Source of the DNA: Bacteroidota bacterium
Lineage (GTDB): Bacteria; Bacteroidota; Ignavibacteria; Kryptoniales; JAKASW01
Direction: 5' to 3'
Assembly: GCA_021812985.1 (NCBI GenBank)
Contig: JAKAMG010000003.1
Coordinates: 1-64,000 of the forward strand
DNA: 64,000 bases
Made by a program: the position numbers and the translations under genes. This document shows, piece by piece, positions 36,261 to 45,174 of the stretch. Numbering within the stretch: position 1 is the first letter of the stretch; each line of letters begins with the position of its first letter. The notes beneath the pieces are model-generated. The model had not been told where the DNA came from. It ran no database searches and was given only the letters and a program-made list of their open reading frames with translations.

Positions 36261-37024
36261 GAATAGTGCTGAAGATCGGCGGTAATGAGATAGACGCCCC
36301 GGCTTTCCTCGACAAGGTGGCATCGCTTGTGTCCCGGCTCCGCGAGGAAAGGCACAGCGTAGTGCTCGTACATGGCGGTGGAAAGGAGATCACCGCCCTA
36401 CTGGACAGGATCGGCATCCAGACAAGGTTTGTAGACGGGATGAGATACACTGACGCAGAAACCCTCGCGGCAGTCGAAATGATGCTTTCAGGTTCAATCA
36501 ACAAGAGGCTTGTGCGCACGCTGCAGCAGTCCGGCATCAGCGCGATTGGACTGAGCGGCGTAGACGCCGGGATACTCTCGGCAAGAAAGATTACACGGGA
36601 CGGCAAAGACATAGGAGAGGTTGGAGAAGTATCCAAAGTCAACATCGATGCCGTCGAGCGACTCGCGGAATCATACGTACTCGTCCTCTCCCCGATCAGC
36701 GCCGAGGAAAAAACCGGACATCCTCTCAATGTTAACGCTGACTATGCCGCGGCTGCTGTAGCCTCTTTTATGTCCTCGGAACTGATCATCTTCCTTTCAA
36801 ACGTGCCGGGAGTGGTAAACGCTGGAGAAGTTGTCTCGAGAATGAATGAAGAGGAATTTCTGAACTTGAAGAGCACGGGTGTCATTTCCGGAGGGATGGT
36901 TCCGAAAATCGAGGCGGCGCTAAAAGCGGTCAGGAACGGCGCGAAGCTGGCTTACATAACGGATGCAGAGGGTGCGGCCGTTCTCGCCTCCGGCCGGGAA
37001 GCCGGGACACAGGTGCAGGCGTGA
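36257..37024 (+). CDS. argB: Acetylglutamate kinase
   Basis: ArgB phosphorylates N-acetylglutamate ahead of ArgC. The 255-residue amino-acid kinase shows VLKIGGNEI, VLVHGGGKEI, a conserved GLSGVDAG, NVNADYAAAAVA and the ATP-site region FLSNVPGV. It is the short type without an extended arginine-sensing N-terminal helix, so feedback inhibition by arginine is less likely. Start is GTG at 36257, coupled to argC; its stop overlaps the DUF2085 gene start. Confidence 0.95.
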   Translation: MRIVLKIGGNEIDAPAFLDKVASLVSRLREERHSVVLVHGGGKEITALLDRIGIQTRFVDGMRYTDAETLAAVEMMLSGSINKRLVRTLQQSGISAIGLSGVDAGILSARKITRDGKDIGEVGEVSKVNIDAVERLAESYVLVLSPISAEEKTGHPLNVNADYAAAAVASFMSSELIIFLSNVPGVVNAGEVVSRMNEEEFLNLKSTGVISGGMVPKIEAALKAVRNGAKLAYITDAEGAAVLASGREAGTQVQA

Positions 37025-37503
37025 AGGAGGAAACAAAATATTTCCTGATATTTCTATCGCTCATCCTCGTTTACGACTTGCTTTTCACGCTCCCTCCCGT
37101 TCTTTTGCATTTCGGACTCAGCGCGGATCTTATCTACCGTTTCTTCCAGCCGGTCTGCGACCAGCTCGATTCGCGAAGTTTCCATATCTTTGGATACAAA
37201 CTTGCAGTTTGCTCACGCTGCGCGTCGATTTACTACGGCGCCGCGCTCGGCACGATCATCTACCCTCTTTTCAGACCGCTCAGGGACACACGACTGCCAA
37301 ACCCCCTCCTGGCGGGAGTTCCGCTGGCGGCGATGATCGCTGATTTCAGTATCAATTACATCGGCATTGGGCACAACACGTTCCTTTCCCGCTCCATTAC
37401 GGGTGGCGTGTTCGGCCTTTCGCTGGCATTCTTCATTGTGCCGGTCTGGATAGCATTCATCAAAGAAATGAAAACGAAGAGGCGCTTACAGCATGAGGAA
37501 TAG
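37021..37503 (+). CDS. DUF2085 integral membrane protein
   Basis: The 160-residue protein has about four membrane segments and the DUF2085 signature: CDQLDSRSFHIFGYKLAVCSR, with two paired-cysteine spots (PVCDQ and CSRCA). The family is widespread and uncharacterised; conserved cysteines suggest a metal site or disulfides. It begins GTG at 37021, overlapping the argB stop by 4 bp (GTGA), so it is probably translated from the amino-acid operon mRNA, although no biosynthetic role is evident. Confidence 0.85.
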   Translation: MKEETKYFLIFLSLILVYDLLFTLPPVLLHFGLSADLIYRFFQPVCDQLDSRSFHIFGYKLAVCSRCASIYYGAALGTIIYPLFRPLRDTRLPNPLLAGVPLAAMIADFSINYIGIGHNTFLSRSITGGVFGLSLAFFIVPVWIAFIKEMKTKRRLQHEE

Positions 37504-37999
37504 CTCACTTTACTTCCGCCCCGCGATGTACGCGGGACTCATACTGGCTATAATAAACTTTGCCCCCGGGCTCGATCTTTTAAACTGTTTCTGCTGTGCC
37601 GGTCTGTTCATCGGCGGTGTTCTCGCCGTACTTTTCTACCGCACAGACCTCCCGCCCGATCAGCCGATCATGAATATTGACGGGTTCTATCTTGGCCTCT
37701 GGTCCGGAATATTCGGCGCGGGGTTCGAGACAATCCTCAATATCACGATTGGACCTTACATCGCCGACATAAAATTCCACATGCTGGAGAATATCATCAA
37801 GAGGATGCTCTCGGGCACTCAAATCCCGTCTAATATTATGGATCAGTTGAGCCAGGCAATCGCAGCGGCTAAGAGACCCGGCCTCATCGACACGCTACTA
37901 AGTTTCTTCATGATAGTTGTCGTCTATTCGATCTTCACGATCTTTGGAGCGCTACTGACAGCCGCGTTCATACAGAAGCGAAACGTCAAGCAGGGATAG
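37493..37999 (+). CDS. Integral membrane protein of unknown function
   Basis: The 168-residue protein has three to four hydrophobic segments: about residues 12-30, 35-55, 70-90 and a C-terminal 135-160. A CFCCAGLFIGG motif occurs near residue 34, and the middle loop is amphipathic. I do not recognise the family. It overlaps the DUF2085 gene by 11 bp and is likely its partner. It is the last gene of the plus-strand run. Confidence 0.75.
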   Translation: MRNSSLYFRPAMYAGLILAIINFAPGLDLLNCFCCAGLFIGGVLAVLFYRTDLPPDQPIMNIDGFYLGLWSGIFGAGFETILNITIGPYIADIKFHMLENIIKRMLSGTQIPSNIMDQLSQAIAAAKRPGLIDTLLSFFMIVVVYSIFTIFGALLTAAFIQKRNVKQG

Positions 38000-38108
38000 C
38001 CTGGTTTGACGAAGGACCAGTCCTGGCCAGCCGTCAGGAAAGGTCCGTACCCCTGAGCGGATTTCAGCTAAAAAGTAGGTATGCCTGCTGACGGCCTATG
38101 TCGGGTCT

Positions 38109-38444
38109 TCAGCGTGTTTCAAAATCGTCCGGAACCTCGATCTCCATGCGCAATATCGCGGTGCTCATCGTCTTTCCCTGCGCGTCGTTTCTAAGTGACA
38201 CGGTACCCCCTCCTCCAAGGGCCTCATGCAAAAGGAAATTCAGCGCACCCAGGTTGGGGAGCTCGAAGCGCTCAACCTTCCCTCTGCATATCCCCTCGAA
38301 GTGTTTCCTCACAGCCTCGGGAGTAAGTTTCTCCCTGAGCAGCGAAAAATATTCCGGCTTCCGAGCGATAACACCAATGTTTGATGCGTCCCCTTTGTCA
38401 CCACTTCTGGCGTGAGCGAGCTTCAACAGCAGTATCTTCTTCAT
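38109..38444 (-). CDS. AtuA-associated small protein (C-terminal AtuA-type domain)
   Basis: The 111-residue protein carries the motif HARSGDKGDASNIGVIAR, found in the C-terminal domain of Acyclic terpene utilization protein AtuA (DUF1446 family) in Proteobacteria. Here it is a stand-alone protein encoded 110 bp after the AtuA gene. It ends with strands typical of the domain. Function is unknown; it presumably complexes with the larger AtuA protein. Confidence 0.82.
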   Translation of the reverse strand: MKKILLLKLAHARSGDKGDASNIGVIARKPEYFSLLREKLTPEAVRKHFEGICRGKVERFELPNLGALNFLLHEALGGGGTVSLRNDAQGKTMSTAILRMEIEVPDDFETR

Positions 38445-38554
38445 TCAATTCTCCCTGGGATGGGATTGCGTGTAATGCAATTTAGCTTTCACAAAAGATA
38501 ATTCGCGGCAACCCTTGCCGGTCGTGAAGCGTAGTCGTGTCTTCCTCTTACGAT

Positions 38555-39922
38555 TCACAATTCTGCCACCTCGATTTCGGGCTTAACAAGCGACTTGGGT
38601 AAAAGCGCTGGCCAGTAAGCCACGACTTCCTGCGGCTTCGGACGCCCGCCGCCAAAACCTGTTACAGTCGGAGGGCCGGTAAGTACAAGCGGGACAAGCT
38701 GCCTTCCGAACGCTTCGATCGATTCTTTGTCATGCCCCCTCACCGCGACGCGCAGAACGACCTCATTGATCTCTGCCGGCTGCGGGCTCAATGGACCATG
38801 GCACGAATTGTAGCCCAGAAACTCCGTATGAAACTCGTCGAATTTATGCCCCAGATCCTGCAAACGCTGTCGCATTATCCTGTCCGCGGCCTGAGCTTTT
38901 TCAAGTGCATCTGGCCAGCCGTACGTAAGAGTCCCGATCGCGTAGTAGCCGTCTGAATAGGCCATGGATACCTTGAAGAAATCAGTCGGCGCCCTCCCCT
39001 TGACACCGAATACCTTCACCCTGTTTTCGCCCGCCTGCTCAAGTTGAATACTCGTAAAGTCAGCAACAACTTCTGGCGTGATGTATTCCCTTGGATTTCC
39101 AATCTCGTAGAGAAGTTGCTCCTTAATTGTATCCACTGACACCAACCCGCCTGTCCCATCGTGTTTGGTAATGTAGACGGTCCCGTCCGCGTGAGCTTCT
39201 GCTATCGGAAAACCGATGTTCGCGAGGTCCGGGACGCTCCTCCAATCCTTCAGATAGTTACCTCCGGAGGATTGCCCGCCGCACTCAAGTATGTGCCCCG
39301 CGACGATGCCGGCGGCAAGATTGTCAAATTCATCCTTTCCCCACCCGAACTCATGTATCATCGGCGCGAGTGTCAGACCGGTATCAGTAGCCCTTCCTGT
39401 CAGGACAATCTGCGCCCCCTGCTCCAGCGCTTTCGCGATCGGAAAGGCCCCAAAGTAAACGTTGGCGCTCAGAAGTCTGTCACGGACTTTCCTAACGCTC
39501 TCACCTGTATCCATGTTTATCAGATCGTTTCCGGAACCTAACAGTTGGTCGATGCGGCCGTAGATGTCGTCACCGTACACAACACCGATCTTCAGTCCCT
39601 TCACTCCCAACCTTTTCGCGATATCGAATATGGCATCACGGCAAGCCTGTGGATTTACACCGCCGCCGTTGGTGATAACCTTTATCCCATTTGCCGACAC
39701 GATGGGGAGGATCTGTTCCATCACCTGCAGAAGGTCCTTCGCATACCCGAGCCGCGGATCTCTCGACTTCTGCTTCTGGAGAATCGACATCGTCACTTCG
39801 GCAAGGTAGTCCATTACCAGGTAGTCTGTCGGCCCCTTGCTGACCTGCCAATACGGCGCCTGCGGGAGGTCACCCCAATATCCCTGGCCGGAAGCAATCC
39901 TGATGGAATCTCTTTTCTTCAA
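38555..39922 (-). CDS. AtuA (DUF1446) family protein
   Basis: The 455-residue protein has the AtuA/DUF1446 signature near the start (IASGQGYWGD), VLTGRATDTGLTLAPM in the middle, ECGGQSSGGNY, and GYNSCHGPL. AtuA is required for growth on acyclic terpenes in Pseudomonas, but the biochemical activity is unclear and many family members occur in organisms without that pathway. Start is TTG at 39922 with AGGAG upstream. It follows the GlmU-like gene by 39 bp and precedes the small AtuA-type gene. No other terpene or acyl-CoA genes are nearby, so a terpene role should not be assumed. Confidence 0.87.
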   Translation of the reverse strand: MKKRDSIRIASGQGYWGDLPQAPYWQVSKGPTDYLVMDYLAEVTMSILQKQKSRDPRLGYAKDLLQVMEQILPIVSANGIKVITNGGGVNPQACRDAIFDIAKRLGVKGLKIGVVYGDDIYGRIDQLLGSGNDLINMDTGESVRKVRDRLLSANVYFGAFPIAKALEQGAQIVLTGRATDTGLTLAPMIHEFGWGKDEFDNLAAGIVAGHILECGGQSSGGNYLKDWRSVPDLANIGFPIAEAHADGTVYITKHDGTGGLVSVDTIKEQLLYEIGNPREYITPEVVADFTSIQLEQAGENRVKVFGVKGRAPTDFFKVSMAYSDGYYAIGTLTYGWPDALEKAQAADRIMRQRLQDLGHKFDEFHTEFLGYNSCHGPLSPQPAEINEVVLRVAVRGHDKESIEAFGRQLVPLVLTGPPTVTGFGGGRPKPQEVVAYWPALLPKSLVKPEIEVAEL

Positions 39923-39961
39923 AGTATCTCCTCTTCAGCTTACTTTAGTGGTAAGAAACTC

Positions 39962-41230
39962 TCAACCGTGTATGCCGGCCGCGTCGCGCTCCTGCACCGT
40001 GAGTTCAAACACTCTCTTCAGGAGTTCTTCCTCAGCCCTGCTGAGTCCAATGTTCCTGCGCTCCATCACCCTGCGCGCAACCTCAACGGCCTTTTCAATT
40101 CGGTAAGTCACATATCCGGACTGCGGCTCTCCCCACGAAAAAGCCGGAAGATACTTCGGGGGTGTTCCGCTGCCGTATACGTTGCAACACGCGCTGATAA
40201 CCGTGCCGGTATTGAACATCGAATTGATGCCGCACTTTGAATGATCGCCCATTGTGAGTCCGACGAACTGCAGTCCGGTGTCGACCATCAGGCCATCGTT
40301 GTAAATCCTGACGCTTCCGTAATCATTCTTCAGATCGCTCGTGTTGGAGTCGGCGCCCATATTGACCCATTCTCCTATGTACGAGTGGCCGAGAAAACCC
40401 TCGTGCTGTTTGTTTGAATACGCCTGGATTATTGAACTCTCGATTTCGCCGCCCACCTTGCACATTTCCCCGATAGAGGTGTTCTCATAGATCTTGGCCC
40501 CCATCTTGATTATGCTTCCGCGTCCGATGAAGGCGGGCCCTCGCACGACAGCATTCGGCATGACCTCCACCTCCCGCGCAATGTATATGGGTCCCTTCTC
40601 CGCGTCGAGGACGACGCCCGGCTTGACCTTCGTGGATTTTCCTATATGTATCTGGGAAGGATTCAAGAGATGTGCGCCATCATAGACCTTCCCATGATTT
40701 TCTCCCTTTCCACCGGTGCTGATTTTAAAATCAGAAACCAGCTCCGACGGATTATTCCGAACAAGATCCCAGGGATATGCAATTAGTTCAGCATCGCCGA
40801 CTTCGACCCTGGCAACCGCATCAAAATCTTCCGATGAAAGAAGCCTATTCCTTACAAGTTCCCTGAATTTGTCCAACCTCACGCCTGATATCCACCCTCC
40901 GAGAAGGACATCTCCGGTATGGTACAGTGCATCCGATCCTCTGTCCTCGAATTTCCTGGCCACTTCAGAGTTGAAGAGAAGCCTGCCGTTCACGAGGAGT
41001 ATTCGCCGCGCATCCCCTGGGACCTCATTCACATACGAACCTGGGTGCCTTTCCTTCACTACATCCCGCATGTAGTCGCGCGTGTGGAGTATGAAGACAT
41101 CATCCGGAAAGACTCTCGCAATCTTTTCCCTGAGCGTCATCTGCCCGCAACGGAGATCGAAGACCGGTCGAAGATGGGTGAGAGGAAGAAGCCGTCGGTA
41201 TGACTCGTCTTCAAATATGCAGATATACAT
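39962..41230 (-). CDS. Putative GlmU-like sugar-phosphate nucleotidyltransferase/acetyltransferase
   Basis: The 422-residue protein belongs to the alternative GlmU-like family found mainly in Bacteroidota: N-terminal nucleotidyltransferase-like half, where the classical GGxGTRL motif is replaced by IFEDESYRRLLPLTHLRP, and a left-handed beta-helix from about residue 205 (IHIGKSTKVKPG, IGRGSIIKMGAK, TSIGEMCKVGGE). The family is proposed to replace GlmU in making UDP-GlcNAc, required for peptidoglycan and lipid A. Exact activity is unproven. It sits upstream of the AtuA genes and diverges from the aldo-keto reductase. Confidence 0.88.
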   Translation of the reverse strand: MYICIFEDESYRRLLPLTHLRPVFDLRCGQMTLREKIARVFPDDVFILHTRDYMRDVVKERHPGSYVNEVPGDARRILLVNGRLLFNSEVARKFEDRGSDALYHTGDVLLGGWISGVRLDKFRELVRNRLLSSEDFDAVARVEVGDAELIAYPWDLVRNNPSELVSDFKISTGGKGENHGKVYDGAHLLNPSQIHIGKSTKVKPGVVLDAEKGPIYIAREVEVMPNAVVRGPAFIGRGSIIKMGAKIYENTSIGEMCKVGGEIESSIIQAYSNKQHEGFLGHSYIGEWVNMGADSNTSDLKNDYGSVRIYNDGLMVDTGLQFVGLTMGDHSKCGINSMFNTGTVISACCNVYGSGTPPKYLPAFSWGEPQSGYVTYRIEKAVEVARRVMERRNIGLSRAEEELLKRVFELTVQERDAAGIHG

Positions 41231-41480
41231 GTACGCCTTAGCCCGTTGTTAAGGATAAATGCATTGCAGAAACAGATCTCGCAGGAACATAATAAACCAT
41301 TTTCCCCTAACATTCACGCTTGAAAAGTTACTTCCCCTCTTCCGCCCCGGACAACCCCCATGCCAGGGCCTCCCGGAAAACGTTCTCTCTCCCCGTCCAT
41401 TGTGCAATCATCTTACTTTAACAATATTAAGACTGTTTCAATACATAATTTTCAATCCGATTCATTCAGGAAAGCACAAA

Positions 41481-42428
41481 ATGGAAAAGAGACAATTAGG
41501 AAGATCATCTCTGAAATTTGCTCCGCTGGCATTCGGCGGAAATGTATTCGGTTGGACTGTGGACGAACGGACCGCCTTCACATTACTCGACGCCTTCACA
41601 GCTGCCGGCTTCACTTTCATCGACACGGCAAATTCCTACTCGAGGTGGGTCCCCGGCAATAAGGGAGGAGAATCTGAGACCATAATTGGCAACTGGATGA
41701 ACGCGCGCGGAAACAGAGCGAACGTAATCGTGGCGACTAAGGTCGGTTCAGACATCGGACAGGGTCATAGAGATATCTCCAGGTCACACATAATTGGAGC
41801 TGTGGAAGACTCCCTTCGCAGGCTCAGGACAGATTACATAGACTTGTACCAGACTCACTGGGACGTCGAGTCGACGCCAGTCGAGGAAACTCTCGAGGCA
41901 CACGCGAGACTGGTTGACGAAGGGAAGGTAAGGTGGATAGGGGCCTCTAACTTTTCATCCCAAAGATTGCGGGCCTCCCTTGATGCAAGCGCGAGACTGG
42001 GGTACCACAGGTACGAATCTGTGCAGCCTGTTTATAACCTCTACGACAGGGAGGAATTTGAGAACTCGCTGGAGCCGCTTTGCGCCAACGAACATCTTGG
42101 CGTCATCTGCTATTACTCTCTCGCGAGCGGCTTTCTGACCGGTAAATACAGGAAAGAGTCAGACCTTGGCGGAAGTGCTAGAGCCAACGGCGTAAAGAAG
42201 TATATGAACGATCGCGGGTTCAGGATCCTTTCGGCACTGGACGAAGTCTCGAAAGAATGTAGCTCATCGCAGGCAAGCGTTGCTCTCGCATGGCTTTTAG
42301 CTAAACCAGCTGTCACCGCCCCGATAGTCAGCGCAACGAGCCTGGCACAGCTCAAGGACATTATCGGAGCCACAGAGCTCCGGCTAACTCGTGATTCGAT
42401 GGCGCGCCTCGACGAAGCTGGGAAATGA
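41481..42428 (+). CDS. Aldo-keto reductase
   Basis: The 315-residue TIM-barrel oxidoreductase uses NADPH to reduce aldehydes or ketones. The AKR catalytic residues are apparent: D and Y in FIDTANSYSRW, K in VATKVG and H in YQTHWD. MEKRQLGRSSLKFAPLAFGG is the typical N-terminus, so ATG 41481 is used rather than an earlier in-frame start. It most resembles the YajO/YghZ-like AKR groups. Substrate is unknown. The 250 bp upstream show only a weak promoter (TTGTGC-17 bp-AATATT). Confidence 0.9.
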   Translation: MEKRQLGRSSLKFAPLAFGGNVFGWTVDERTAFTLLDAFTAAGFTFIDTANSYSRWVPGNKGGESETIIGNWMNARGNRANVIVATKVGSDIGQGHRDISRSHIIGAVEDSLRRLRTDYIDLYQTHWDVESTPVEETLEAHARLVDEGKVRWIGASNFSSQRLRASLDASARLGYHRYESVQPVYNLYDREEFENSLEPLCANEHLGVICYYSLASGFLTGKYRKESDLGGSARANGVKKYMNDRGFRILSALDEVSKECSSSQASVALAWLLAKPAVTAPIVSATSLAQLKDIIGATELRLTRDSMARLDEAGK

Positions 42429-42959
42429 ATTGCCAACCGACCGGAATGACTTGTCCCAACATCGACTGTCATCCGTGGGAAAAGGGGTTCAAACCCGTCT
42501 CCCCTGAATCGGAAAATTCCAAACCTCCCTCAGGTAAGATTTTCCTCCCCGATTCCCTCCTTCCATGGAAACACTCTCGAAACCGGCGGAATTTCAAGAT
42601 CGACGACACCCGAGCGTCCGGCACGAGTGTTGAACCAATATAGACAGGGCACTTCGTCTGCGACCGTCGCGCCGCTGCCTCATGATTAATCACCGAGGCG
42701 GTTGGCGAAAGCACTCGCCTGACGCAAGGAGCCAAACGAATTGCACTGACGCGGCCTGTGCCGCGCAGCTCTCGCCTATTTGACAAGTACCAGCCAGAAA
42801 CCAGAAGGATGTCACGCGGCCGGCAGCAGCCGGTCCCGAGGGATAGGCTGACATTCCATGTTTACAGCACCAAATACGTAACCTGGCACAGCGAGAGGAT
42901 TAGTAGAACGGTCGAATAACGATTCTCAAGTCGGAACCGAAGCTGGAGCGCACAAGTAT
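42429..42959. other. 531-bp gene-free region with hairpins
   Basis: No protein gene is supported. AGGGG and CCCCT at about 42484-42505 may end the aldo-keto reductase transcript. Around 42670-42780 the plus strand holds a run of stems: GCCTC/GAGGC enclosing the palindrome TGATTAATCA, a longer imperfect stem (AGGCGGTTGGC/GCACTCGCCT) capped by GAAA, then GACGCAAGGAGCC, then CGCGGC-CTGT-GCCGCG. The GAAA tetraloop plus GACGCAA is reminiscent of the first half of cyclic-di-GMP class I riboswitches, but the second half is not recognisable. A 105-codon antisense ORF here looks like a by-product. Confidence 0.45.
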
Positions 42960-44873
42960 ATGATACGCAGCAGGTCGAGCATAACTAGCCAGAAAGAATC
43001 GAGGACAGAAGATTTCTTTCGGCTCATAGTTGAAACTTCCATACCGGGGGCATTTGTCGTACATGACAACCTCTTCAGATATGTTAATCCCACATTTGCT
43101 GAACTCTTTGGGTACGAAACTGTTGAGCTTGTCAACAAGCTCGGTCCGGTTGAACTAACTCATCCAGAAGACAGACGGATGCTCATGGAGCAAACCCGCG
43201 CTTTTGTCCGCGAAAAGAGCTGCGAACGAGCATTCCGCATCAGGGGTATCAGAAAGGACGGCCGGACGGTTTATCTGTCGGTGAATGTATCGTGGAGCAC
43301 TTACGCAAACGAGCCCGCCATAGTAGGTACTGCCTTGGACATCACTTCGCAAACTGAACTCGAGTCACGGTTCCAGCGTTTATCCGAGGAAGATCTCACG
43401 GCGGTATACGAAATCGATTCCCTTGGGAGAATTATCCGCTGCAACGATTCATTTGTGAGTCTCTTCGGATTCGAATCGACGGATGAGGCCGTAGGATCGA
43501 ACCTAAGAGCACTTTTCCCAATGCCGGGGCAAATGGACAACTTCTTAGGTCTTATTGAAGACAGGAAGCTAATCGAAAGACACCAGTCGGAATACGTGGG
43601 TTGTGACGGAAAACGGGTTTATGTCGTCGAGCGTGCAATCGGTGAATTTGACCAGGCTGGAAATCTCACAGGCATACGCGGGTACATAGTGAACGACACT
43701 GACAAGAGGGAGCTTGAGGGGCAGCTCTATCAATCCCAGCGGCTCGAAAACCTCGGGACACTCGTTGGCGGAATAGCCCATGACTTCAACAACCTTCTTG
43801 CAATCATATCCGGTCACACCAGCGTGCTCAGGAGGGCGCTAGACGACCGCAACAAATTCGACGCTAGCATCGAAGCCGTGAGGAAGGCCGTTTCGAGAGG
43901 AGCCCAGATGGTAAAACAGCTCCTCACTTTCGCGAGGAAGGTCGACCTTGTCACACAATCTGTGAAAGTGCAGGATGTAGTGGAGGAGATAGTCAACCTC
44001 TGCAAGGATACGTTCAGCGAGAAGATCTCCTTCGTCGTGAAAAACGACGAGGCCCTTCCCTCCATCAATGCAGATCCGAACCAGATACACCAGGTGCTGC
44101 TCAATCTCTGCGTCAACGCGAGAGACGCTATGGTCCATGGTGGCACGATCACCATAAGTACGCGCAGGGTTGATTCCAATGGAGTGTCAAAACAGTTCTC
44201 CGATGTCGAATCGGAGGAATATGCACTCCTTGAGGTAACCGACACCGGCGTCGGCATGGACGAGCAAACGATTTCTCATATATTCGAGCCATTCTTCACG
44301 ACAAAGAAAAACGGACATGGAACAGGATTGGGACTCTCGGTGGTCTACGGCATCATAAAATCGCACCATGGCTTCGTGGATGTCAGCAGTTCACTGGACA
44401 ACGGCTCGACGTTTTCGGTCTATCTCCCTATTCCTCCGCGCCCGGTCCATGACACGCCGGAGACATCAGAATCAACGGAGTGCCCCGCGGGTTCCGGAGA
44501 GACCATACTCGTCGTCGAGGACGAGGAACCCTTGCGGGATTTCGTAGAGACTACTCTCAGCGATTATGGATACAATGTCATCGCTGCCTCCGACGGTGTT
44601 GAAGGAGCGCGGGCTTACGCGAGAAATCAGGAAAAGATATCACTCGTCCTCATGGACATGGGACTTCCAGGGCTGAGCGGGAGCGAGCTACTCACCGCTC
44701 TGAAAGGATTCGATCCGCAGGTGAAGATAATCGCCGCAAGCGGCTATCTGGAGCGTGAACTCAAGACGGACATATTCCAGGCAGGGGCGCTGGACTTCCT
44801 GCCGAAACCGTACTCCGCACAGGACCTCCTAGTGAAGATTCACGACGCGATTGCTCCACTGACAGCTAGTTAG
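42960..44873 (+). CDS. PAS-PAS hybrid sensor histidine kinase with receiver domain
   Basis: The 637-residue protein is soluble, with no membrane segment. PAS domains occupy about residues 15-130 and 140-250. The phosphorylation site is H274 in GGIAHDFNNLL, the ATPase domain shows NLCVNARDAM, VTDTGVGMD and GTGLGLSVVYG, and the receiver at about 510-630 has acidic residues VVEDEE, phosphoacceptor D566 (LMDMGLPG) and K616. This HDFNN type is common in cytosolic PAS kinases. A transcription factor or dedicated response regulator is not adjacent, so output is unknown. Start ATG 42960 has GGAG 11 bases upstream. Confidence 0.92.
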   Translation: MIRSRSSITSQKESRTEDFFRLIVETSIPGAFVVHDNLFRYVNPTFAELFGYETVELVNKLGPVELTHPEDRRMLMEQTRAFVREKSCERAFRIRGIRKDGRTVYLSVNVSWSTYANEPAIVGTALDITSQTELESRFQRLSEEDLTAVYEIDSLGRIIRCNDSFVSLFGFESTDEAVGSNLRALFPMPGQMDNFLGLIEDRKLIERHQSEYVGCDGKRVYVVERAIGEFDQAGNLTGIRGYIVNDTDKRELEGQLYQSQRLENLGTLVGGIAHDFNNLLAIISGHTSVLRRALDDRNKFDASIEAVRKAVSRGAQMVKQLLTFARKVDLVTQSVKVQDVVEEIVNLCKDTFSEKISFVVKNDEALPSINADPNQIHQVLLNLCVNARDAMVHGGTITISTRRVDSNGVSKQFSDVESEEYALLEVTDTGVGMDEQTISHIFEPFFTTKKNGHGTGLGLSVVYGIIKSHHGFVDVSSSLDNGSTFSVYLPIPPRPVHDTPETSESTECPAGSGETILVVEDEEPLRDFVETTLSDYGYNVIAASDGVEGARAYARNQEKISLVLMDMGLPGLSGSELLTALKGFDPQVKIIAASGYLERELKTDIFQAGALDFLPKPYSAQDLLVKIHDAIAPLTAS

Positions 44874-45174
44874 GCCGGTACCCAATCACTAGCGTGCCGG
44901 AGAGCCGATGGCCGCTGACCGTCTGTTCTTCGCCTGTGCGAGAAAATGCCAGCCTTTCACCGTGAGACTGCAAAACAAGGGCTTTGCTCAGCCCGCGGCG
45001 GTTCATGACCAGTCGAGCGTCGTAAACCATCGAATCCAAGGGGCACCGCCGCAAAATATACCTGCCATACCATTTCAGGCACAACAACAATATGTGGCCA
45101 ACTCGGAAATTGATAAACGAAGCCGATTTCCATATATTGATTTACAAAACAGATGAATTGAACTAACCCAAATA
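44874..45174 (+). other. Intergenic region before lepA
   Basis: These 301 bases contain no credible gene. The only clear feature is the lepA promoter at 45110-45138. An 82-codon ORF at 44908-45156 reads through that promoter and ends just before lepA, and its composition is unconvincing. No terminator for the kinase gene is obvious. Confidence 0.5.
45110..45138 (+). promoter_or_regulatory. Sigma70-like promoter for lepA
   Basis: TTGATA and TATATT are separated by exactly 17 bp. A start near 45145 leaves about 30 bases of leader before the lepA ATG at 45175. Confidence 0.6.

Noticed and set aside
42478-42510. tRNA T-arm-like GGGTTCAAACCC
   Set aside because: No acceptor stem partner lies 60-70 bases upstream, and no anticodon arm is present.
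42469-42786. 105-codon minus-strand ORF in the gene-free region
   Set aside because: Arg- and Ser-rich product spanning the hairpins; no ribosome site and no domain match, so it probably arises by chance.
44908-45156. 82-codon ORF just before lepA
   Set aside because: It runs across the lepA promoter and has no ribosome site or motif.
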